Shown: one piece after another, positions 58,038 through 64,000 of the stretch
Numbering within the stretch: the first letter of the stretch is position 1
How the letters are laid out: each line of letters opens with the position of its first letter
Source: GCA-2733415 sp964276095
GTDB taxonomy: Bacteria; Bacteroidota; Bacteroidia; Flavobacteriales; Flavobacteriaceae
NCBI GenBank assembly: GCA_964276095.1
Contig: CAXYDR010000002.1
Location: forward strand, 62,001 to 126,000
Length of the DNA stretch: 64,000 bases
Reading direction: 5' to 3'
The notes under the pieces: model-generated
What the model was told of the DNA's origin: nothing
Seen by the model: only the letters and a program-made list of their open reading frames with translations
The model's database searches: none
Position numbers and translations under genes: made by a program

Positions 58038-58991
58038 ATGAAAAATAATATTTTATTCATACTAATCTTAACATGCATCTGTTTTAAAGGGATAGCACAA
58101 CAAGATGCTCAATTTACACAATACATGTACAACATGAGTGTAATAAATCCCGCTTATGCCACATCTGATTTAGATGTAATTAATTTTGGGGCCATCCATC
58201 GTTCACAATGGGTAAGTGCTGAAGGAAGCCCTCGATCAACATCTGTTTTTGCACATGTACCATTGAAAGACAATATAGAAGTTGGTATATCTATACTGAA
58301 TGACAATTTAGGTGACGGTACTATCAGCGAAAATATGATTTCGGGTGACTTTGCATATATCCTAAAACTTAATGAGACCCTAAAACTTTCCCTAGGTGCC
58401 AAAGCAGGAGTAAATTTATTTAATACAAGCCCAAACGGAAGACGATTGCCCGATGGTTCAATTGTTGGTTTAAATAGTTCCGACCCTGCTTTTAACAACA
58501 TCAATCAGACATTTTTTAATGCTGGGGCTGGTGCTTTTTTATATACTGAAAAGTATTATTTAGGACTATCTGTCCCTAACTTTTTGCCAAATAAACATTT
58601 AAAAGACAGTAATGGTTTTAAAGCAGTTGGCGTAGATGAAATTCATTTTTTCCTTACCGGAGGATATGTATTTGACATCAATGACAATTTAAAATTCAAA
58701 CCTGCAACAATGATGAAAGCAGTTCAAGGAGCTCCTTTATCAGTTGATTTAACAGCTAATTTTTTAATTCACAATCGGTTTGAAGCAGGTGCTGCTTATA
58801 GATTTGATGATTCCGTTAGTGGATTAGTTGGATTTAAAATTACACCTACTTTAAAAATAGGCTATGCTTATGATTACACCTTAAGCAACTTAGGTGACTA
58901 CAATTCAGGATCGCATGAAATAATGATCCTTTTTGATCTTGGTAAAATAGGCTTTACTAGAGGATACGAGAAATCACCTAGATTCTTTTAA
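58038..58991 (+). CDS. PorP/SprF-family outer-membrane protein
   Basis: A 317-residue barrel protein with signal peptide (about 1-21, FKGIAQQ). The family start DAQFTQYMYNMSVINPAYA is diagnostic of PorP/SprF, and the SRSQWVS-like segment (HRSQWVSAEGSPRS) follows. In Flavobacterium, SprF is needed for secretion of the adhesin SprB; a partner of this kind is often encoded next to each type B cargo. It lies 28 nt after the cargo gene, which is the same arrangement, so a dedicated export or anchoring role for the 1596-residue protein is likely. Confidence 0.92.
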   Translation: MKNNILFILILTCICFKGIAQQDAQFTQYMYNMSVINPAYATSDLDVINFGAIHRSQWVSAEGSPRSTSVFAHVPLKDNIEVGISILNDNLGDGTISENMISGDFAYILKLNETLKLSLGAKAGVNLFNTSPNGRRLPDGSIVGLNSSDPAFNNINQTFFNAGAGAFLYTEKYYLGLSVPNFLPNKHLKDSNGFKAVGVDEIHFFLTGGYVFDINDNLKFKPATMMKAVQGAPLSVDLTANFLIHNRFEAGAAYRFDDSVSGLVGFKITPTLKIGYAYDYTLSNLGDYNSGSHEIMILFDLGKIGFTRGYEKSPRFF

Positions 58992-59047
58992 AAAAACAAA
59001 AAGACATCTTTAAACTATACTTGTTAGGAATATTAAAAGTAACTACA

Positions 59048-60940
59048 ATGAAAAAACACATACTAACCACATTACTAATTTTATTTTGTGCTACCAGTAC
59101 TTTTGCACAAAGATGGGAATTAAGAAAAGCGAATAATCTTTTTGAAAAAAGAGCTTACGTTGATGCTGCAGAATTCTATTCTAGATCTGAAAAGAACCAA
59201 GAAATCTTAATGAATCTTGGTGATAGTTATTATTTCAATACTAAAATGAAAGAGGCTTCCAAATGGTATGGAGACTTAGTAAAGAATTATAGTGAAGGAC
59301 TTGACAATACCTATCTTTTCAGATATGCACAAGCTTTAAAAGGTGTTAAAAACTATGAAGAAGCTGATGTTTGGATGGCCAAATACGAAGCCGCTCAAGC
59401 AGAAAGCACAACTGAATTCATGTCAGAAATAGATGCTAATGTTCCCTTTCTTTATGAACTTAAAAGCTCTGAAATAAATGCCGAAGTTTCTGATTTTGGA
59501 CCATCATTTTTAGGAGAAGATAAAATCATCTTTGCCTCATCAAGGAATCCTAAAGCAAAAAACTATAAGTGGAATGATCAATCGTACTTAGATTTATATA
59601 CCGCAGATATTGCTGAAGATGGAAGTTTAACTAACCCTCAATTATTAAAAGGGCTTGTAAACACTAAAAAGCACGAAGCAAACGCAGCGGTTACTAAAGA
59701 TGGGAAAACCATGTATTTTAGTAGAACTAATTATACAGAAGGTAAAAAAGGAAAAGATGAGAATAAAATTACACATCTTAAAATATACAGTGCAAAATTA
59801 ATAGATAGTGCCTGGGCAAAAATTAGAGAATTACCTTTTAATGATGTTTCTTACTCAACATATCATCCTGCATTAAATTTTGATGAGTCTAAATTATACT
59901 TCGTATCTGATATGCCTGGTACCATTGGAGGTATGGATATTTTTGAAGTAGACATCAATAAAGATGGTTCTTTTGGAACTCCAAAAAACTTAGGGCCTAA
60001 AATCAATACTGAAAAAAGAGAGCAATTTCCGTATATGAGTGAATACAATACATTGTATTTTGCCTCTAACGGCCATTTAGGATTAGGTAATCTAGATTTA
60101 TTCTCAAGTCAGATTGAGGAAAATATATTTTCTGAACCAAAAAACTTAGGAAGCACTATAAACAGTAGCCTGGATGACTTTTCTTTAATCATTAATGAAA
60201 GAATAGATAAAGGATATTACTCTTCTAATAGAGATAACAATGATGATAACCTTTTTGAATTTAAACGAGAAGAATACATCAAACCAGTCTATTTAGTAGA
60301 AGGGGTTGTAACAGATAAAAAAACAGGAAAAATATTACCCGGTTCTTTAGTTACTTTAATGGATGATGATAATAATGTAATTGCAGATACGATTGTAAAA
60401 GCTGATGGTAAATATTTGTTTAAACTTGACCCTAATCAGAAATATATGGTTCGAGGTACCCGTAAACTATATAACCCATATGATGTTAATTTTTCTACGG
60501 ACACAGAAGGAAAAATTAGTCATGACATTGTACTAGATCTTGAATTATATTCTGATAAAGAAGAAAACATCGTTGCCTCTACTGACGGAACTACACAAGT
60601 TAAAATTAATAAAATATATTTCGATTTTGATAAATGGAATATCCGACCAGATGCCGCTAAAGAACTAAATGTATTGGTTTCTGTAATGAAAAAATACCCT
60701 GAAATGGAGATAGAAGTTAGTGCACATACTGATGCCAGAGGTTCTGATGATTACAACTTAGAATTATCTCACAAAAGAGCCAAGTCCACCTTAGAATACT
60801 TAGTGAGTCAAGAGATTGAAATTAGTAGATTAAAATCTATTGGTTATGGTGAAATGCAACCTCTTAATAAATGTGGAAACAACTGTACTGATCCTGAGTT
60901 TGACCTAAATAGACGTTGTGAATTTAAATTACTGAAATAA
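59048..60940 (+). CDS. OmpA-family protein with TPR and PD40 repeats (PorE-like)
   Basis: Read from 59048 (MKKHILTTLLILFCATSTFAQ), a clean signal peptide, giving 630 residues; an ATG at 59021 adds nine residues and is less likely. Layout: TPR-like helices (about 22-125), a PD40/WD40-type beta-propeller (about 150-400, repeats such as KIIFASSRNPKAKNYKWND, TMYFSRTN, KLYFVSDMPGTIGGMDIFEV, TLYFASNGHLGLGNLDLF), a carboxypeptidase-regulatory-like domain (about 410-490), and a C-terminal OmpA domain (YFDFDKWNIRPDAAKEL, SAHTDARGSDDYNLELSHKRA) that binds peptidoglycan. Matches the OmpA partner that follows PorP/SprF genes. Closed by a strong terminator. Confidence 0.92.
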   Translation: MKKHILTTLLILFCATSTFAQRWELRKANNLFEKRAYVDAAEFYSRSEKNQEILMNLGDSYYFNTKMKEASKWYGDLVKNYSEGLDNTYLFRYAQALKGVKNYEEADVWMAKYEAAQAESTTEFMSEIDANVPFLYELKSSEINAEVSDFGPSFLGEDKIIFASSRNPKAKNYKWNDQSYLDLYTADIAEDGSLTNPQLLKGLVNTKKHEANAAVTKDGKTMYFSRTNYTEGKKGKDENKITHLKIYSAKLIDSAWAKIRELPFNDVSYSTYHPALNFDESKLYFVSDMPGTIGGMDIFEVDINKDGSFGTPKNLGPKINTEKREQFPYMSEYNTLYFASNGHLGLGNLDLFSSQIEENIFSEPKNLGSTINSSLDDFSLIINERIDKGYYSSNRDNNDDNLFEFKREEYIKPVYLVEGVVTDKKTGKILPGSLVTLMDDDNNVIADTIVKADGKYLFKLDPNQKYMVRGTRKLYNPYDVNFSTDTEGKISHDIVLDLELYSDKEENIVASTDGTTQVKINKIYFDFDKWNIRPDAAKELNVLVSVMKKYPEMEIEVSAHTDARGSDDYNLELSHKRAKSTLEYLVSQEIEISRLKSIGYGEMQPLNKCGNNCTDPEFDLNRRCEFKLLK

Positions 60941-60958
60941 ACACACTATACATAAACT

Positions 60959-60991
60959 AAAAAAGGAAGCCAATTGGCTTCCTTTTTTTTT
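60959..60991 (+). terminator. Terminator of the T9SS cargo operon
   Basis: AAAAGGAAGCCAA (60961-60973) pairs with TTGGCTTCCTTTT (60974-60986), a 13-bp palindrome, extended by A/T pairs and followed by T9. Directly after the OmpA stop codon. Confidence 0.9.
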
Positions 60992-61104
60992 ACAATAAGT
61001 AGCTAGTGAGTTTTACTCATTGAAAAGCAGCTTTCACACATTTACGATTGGAACGCTTTTTGTTTTACCTTTACTTTACCTTGAAAAGGTATAAAATCAA
61101 ATAC

Positions 61105-64000
61105 ATGAAACAACTACTAACTATATTAAGCATTATCATTATAACATCAATACAAGCACAAAATAGCTTTGAAAAACTCTGGACAAAAGTAGAAGTTTTT
61201 GAGCTGGAAGGAAAAACTAAATCGGCAAACGAAGTAGTTACTACAATTTATAAGAAATCAAAAAAGAAAAACAACAGTAACCAATTAATCAAATCGTTGT
61301 TATATCAATCAAAGTTTGCTTTGATATTACAAGAAGATGCGGAACTATTAATAGTTCAAAAACTAGAAAAAGAAATTTCAGAATCTATTTTTCCAACCAA
61401 TGCAATACTCCAATCTATTTTAGCCGATTTTAAATGGCAGTATTTACAACAACATCGTTGGAAAATCTATTACCGAACAAAAACGACTGAAATTATAAAC
61501 ACTGATTTTAGAACTTGGGATTTAAACGCGTTATTTACATCTATTCATACTGATTTTAAAAACTCTATAGCTAACAATATCGCTTTACAAAATTTATCTA
61601 TTTCAAATTTCAATTACATTTTAATTAATGAAACGGAAACAGAAAATCTACGCCCTACTTTATATGATTTATTAGCAAACAGAGCATTAGCGTTTTTTAA
61701 AACAAACGAATCACGCATTACAAAACCAAAGGAACGATTTCATATTGATAACGATTCTTATTTTTCAACCAGTACCAAATTTACTGAGCTAAACATAGAA
61801 GCTACAGATAGTATACTTTCACAATTTGAGGTATTAAAAACTTATCAGAAATTAGAACAACTTCATTTAAAAAACAACAATACTGATGCCCTAGTTGACT
61901 CATATATTAATCGATTGAAATTTGTTAAAAATAATAGCACCAATCATCAAGGCAGAACTGAATTATACACAAAATCTTTAAAAGAAACTTATATAAATCT
62001 TCCTAAAGGAAAAGCGTACGCAACTGTAAAAGCATATTATGCAAGAGCTATATATTATGATGCAACTTTAGAAAAGAACTCTGACTACAGAACCATAGCT
62101 TTAGACATCTGTAATGAAATTATTAATGAGTATCCTAAGTCCGAAGGTTTTACAATAGCAACCAATTTAAAAAACACAATCCTTCATAAAACTATTCAAT
62201 TACAAAATGAAGAAATAATTCCTATCAATCAACATTCTAAAGTTTTAGTGAATTTTCAAAATATCAAGCAATTACATCTTGCTATTTACAAAATAAATTA
62301 TGAACACCAAATTTTCAAAAACGAATATAAAAAGCATGATTCTTTAATTAAACAAGTCTTTAAAACAGTAAAACCTTTTAAAGAATTCACTGTTCAATTA
62401 TCACAAAAAAAAGATTACTTCAACCACTCTACTGAAATTGTAATTCCTAAACTACCAAGTGGACTATATATAACTTTAGCAACAACGGATATTATAAAAA
62501 ATACTGACGACTTATTTGCTTACAACTATCAAATAGTCTCTAATTTAGCCTGTATAGAATCTAACTATAATGGCAAAAAAATATTACAGATTTTAAATCG
62601 TATAAGTGGAGCTTCAATTGAAAACGCTAATGTTAAAATCGATGGAAATACTAAATATACTAACTCTCTTGGAGAGATTACCTATTCAAAAAAAGACAGG
62701 CTTAATGTTATAATTACACACCAAAATGATGAATTACGATTAGATAATATTTATGCCAATAATTATTACAGGAAACCTAATAATGATAGTAGAAAAACGA
62801 AAACTCAAGGATTCTTATTTTTAGATCGAAGTATTTATCGTCCTGGGCAAGAAGTTCATTTTAAAGGAATTGTATTAGCTCGAAAGGATTATAAATCTAG
62901 TATTGTTGCAAAAGAAACCTTTAACATCATTATAAAAGATGCCAATTACCAAGAGTTAAAATCATTTGAATTGACTACTAATGAATATGGTTCCTTTTCT
63001 GATAAATTTAAATTACCTAAAAATATTTTAACTGGTAACTTCAGTATTAATATTGAGCCACTTAAAAAAAATAATTCTATTATTTTTAATGGTGGACATA
63101 CACGTTTTTCCGTAGAAGAATACAAACGCCCAAAATTTGAAGTACTCTTTAATCCTATAAAAGAAAGTTATATAGTAGATCAAAACATTTGCATAAAAGG
63201 GAATGCTAATGCTTTAGCGGGTTCTACTATTACCGATGCAAAAGTGTCTTATAGAGTAGTTAGAAAAACGCAATATTCTCACTGGAGGTATTGGAACAGG
63301 TATGCACAAACTGCAGCACAAGAAATTGCACAAGGAGAGGTTATAACAAATGAAAATGGTGAGTTTGAAATAAATTTCAATGCAGTACCTGATTTAACCA
63401 GTAAAAAAGAAGGCTTACCAATATTTAATTATGAAATAACAGCCGATGTAACCGATGTAAATGGCGAAACAAGATCGACTACAACAAACGTAAAAGTTGG
63501 GTATCACTCCATGAATTTAGGGCTTATTACTTCTAATAGATGGAATGCTACTGATAACAACTCCATTAACATCAACACCACAAATTTGAATAATGAGTAT
63601 GTACCAGCAACAGTTGTCGTTGAAGTATATAAACTACAAGCGCCTAATCATATTTTAAGAACACGAAAATGGCAAGTACCAGATACTCCACTGCTTTCTG
63701 AGCAAGAATTTAAAGCATTATTTCCTCATGAAGCATATATAGATGAAGGCAATATTTCCAAATGGAAAAAAGGAACATTAGTATTTGAAGAAACCATTGA
63801 TACTAAAGACAAAACTACCCTTGAACTAAATAAGCTAGATTGGAAATCGGGTAATTATGTGATCGTTGCCAAAGGAAAAGATGCTTTTGACATTCCTATT
63901 GAACAAGAAAAACGTTTTTTATTCTCTAATTCAGAAGACACTTATTTATCAGACAAAAGTTTATTTGATTTTAAAATTTTAAACTCTGACACTGCAAAAA
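61105..64000 (+). CDS. Alpha-2-macroglobulin/MG2-domain family protein, partial
   Basis: The gene runs off the right edge; 965 codons are visible from the ATG at 61105. Signal peptide about 1-19 (SIIIITSIQAQ). The first 450 residues are helical and charged, as in the flavobacterial members of this group. An MG1-like beta domain precedes an MG2 domain with the hallmark DRSIYRPGQEVHFKGI (about residues 574-589), then MG3/MG4-like segments (RFSVEEYKRPKFEVLF, YEITADVTDVNGETRSTTTNVKVG). A TonB-linked or carboxypeptidase-like end may lie downstream and is not seen. Role in protease trapping or surface defence is known for the family; here it is inference. Confidence 0.8.
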   Translation, partial: MKQLLTILSIIIITSIQAQNSFEKLWTKVEVFELEGKTKSANEVVTTIYKKSKKKNNSNQLIKSLLYQSKFALILQEDAELLIVQKLEKEISESIFPTNAILQSILADFKWQYLQQHRWKIYYRTKTTEIINTDFRTWDLNALFTSIHTDFKNSIANNIALQNLSISNFNYILINETETENLRPTLYDLLANRALAFFKTNESRITKPKERFHIDNDSYFSTSTKFTELNIEATDSILSQFEVLKTYQKLEQLHLKNNNTDALVDSYINRLKFVKNNSTNHQGRTELYTKSLKETYINLPKGKAYATVKAYYARAIYYDATLEKNSDYRTIALDICNEIINEYPKSEGFTIATNLKNTILHKTIQLQNEEIIPINQHSKVLVNFQNIKQLHLAIYKINYEHQIFKNEYKKHDSLIKQVFKTVKPFKEFTVQLSQKKDYFNHSTEIVIPKLPSGLYITLATTDIIKNTDDLFAYNYQIVSNLACIESNYNGKKILQILNRISGASIENANVKIDGNTKYTNSLGEITYSKKDRLNVIITHQNDELRLDNIYANNYYRKPNNDSRKTKTQGFLFLDRSIYRPGQEVHFKGIVLARKDYKSSIVAKETFNIIIKDANYQELKSFELTTNEYGSFSDKFKLPKNILTGNFSINIEPLKKNNSIIFNGGHTRFSVEEYKRPKFEVLFNPIKESYIVDQNICIKGNANALAGSTITDAKVSYRVVRKTQYSHWRYWNRYAQTAAQEIAQGEVITNENGEFEINFNAVPDLTSKKEGLPIFNYEITADVTDVNGETRSTTTNVKVGYHSMNLGLITSNRWNATDNNSININTTNLNNEYVPATVVVEVYKLQAPNHILRTRKWQVPDTPLLSEQEFKALFPHEAYIDEGNISKWKKGTLVFEETIDTKDKTTLELNKLDWKSGNYVIVAKGKDAFDIPIEQEKRFLFSNSEDTYLSDKSLFDFKILNSDTAK

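Overview
The window is a 64-kb chromosomal segment from a member of the Bacteroidota, almost certainly a marine-type Flavobacteriaceae. The nearest genus I would guess is Tenacibaculum or Polaribacter, but that is inference. The signs are: low GC; two SusC/SusD outer-membrane uptake pairs; a type IX secretion adhesin with a type B C-terminal sorting domain beside a PorP/SprF protein; start sites that mostly lack Shine-Dalgarno sequences; and promoters of the Bacteroidota form TTTG-N18..21-TAnnTTTG. I found no rRNA, tRNA, transposase, integrase, prophage gene or CRISPR array. No gene-free stretch exceeds 300 bases; the longest is 4581-4868, where I see only a possible argS -7 box.

1-4580, minus strand: arginyl-tRNA synthetase, a Crp/Fnr regulator, then a TolC-like outer-membrane channel and an RND-type periplasmic adaptor cut by the window edge. 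The efflux genes have a near-consensus promoter with a CRP-like palindrome against its -33 box. 4869-11576: MarC-family membrane protein (plus), then minus-strand units arginase-CtlX, citrate synthase, enolase and carA, separated by good intrinsic terminators.

11681-29173, minus strand: one continuous str-S10-spc-alpha ribosomal block, rpsL to rplQ, with fusA, secY, infA and rpoA. It lacks tuf, adk and map. Most genes abut or nearly abut, but seven gaps of 71-194 nt interrupt the block and six of them hold clear inverted repeats, four followed by U-tracts. These look like attenuators, processing sites or r-protein targets. The block is driven by a textbook promoter at 29228-29258.

29386-44116, plus strand: a solitary Omp85-like outer-membrane protein, then two tandem SusC-SusD-lipoprotein-lipoprotein units. 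The two susC genes share their promoter, leader and first 60 residues, and then diverge. No glycoside hydrolase or protease is attached, so the substrate is unknown. 44210-53000: housekeeping genes (RlmB, rhomboid protease, RarA, and the minus-strand run Mpl, RadC, deacetylase-like protein, YjjG-type phosphatase, plus two secreted or TPR proteins).

53219-60940, plus strand: a 1596-residue repeat-rich T9SS cargo protein, its PorP/SprF partner and a PD40/OmpA-type peptidoglycan anchor form a three-gene surface-adhesin operon. Upstream lies a 13-bp direct repeat with a 20-bp period. The window ends inside a large alpha-2-macroglobulin-like gene.
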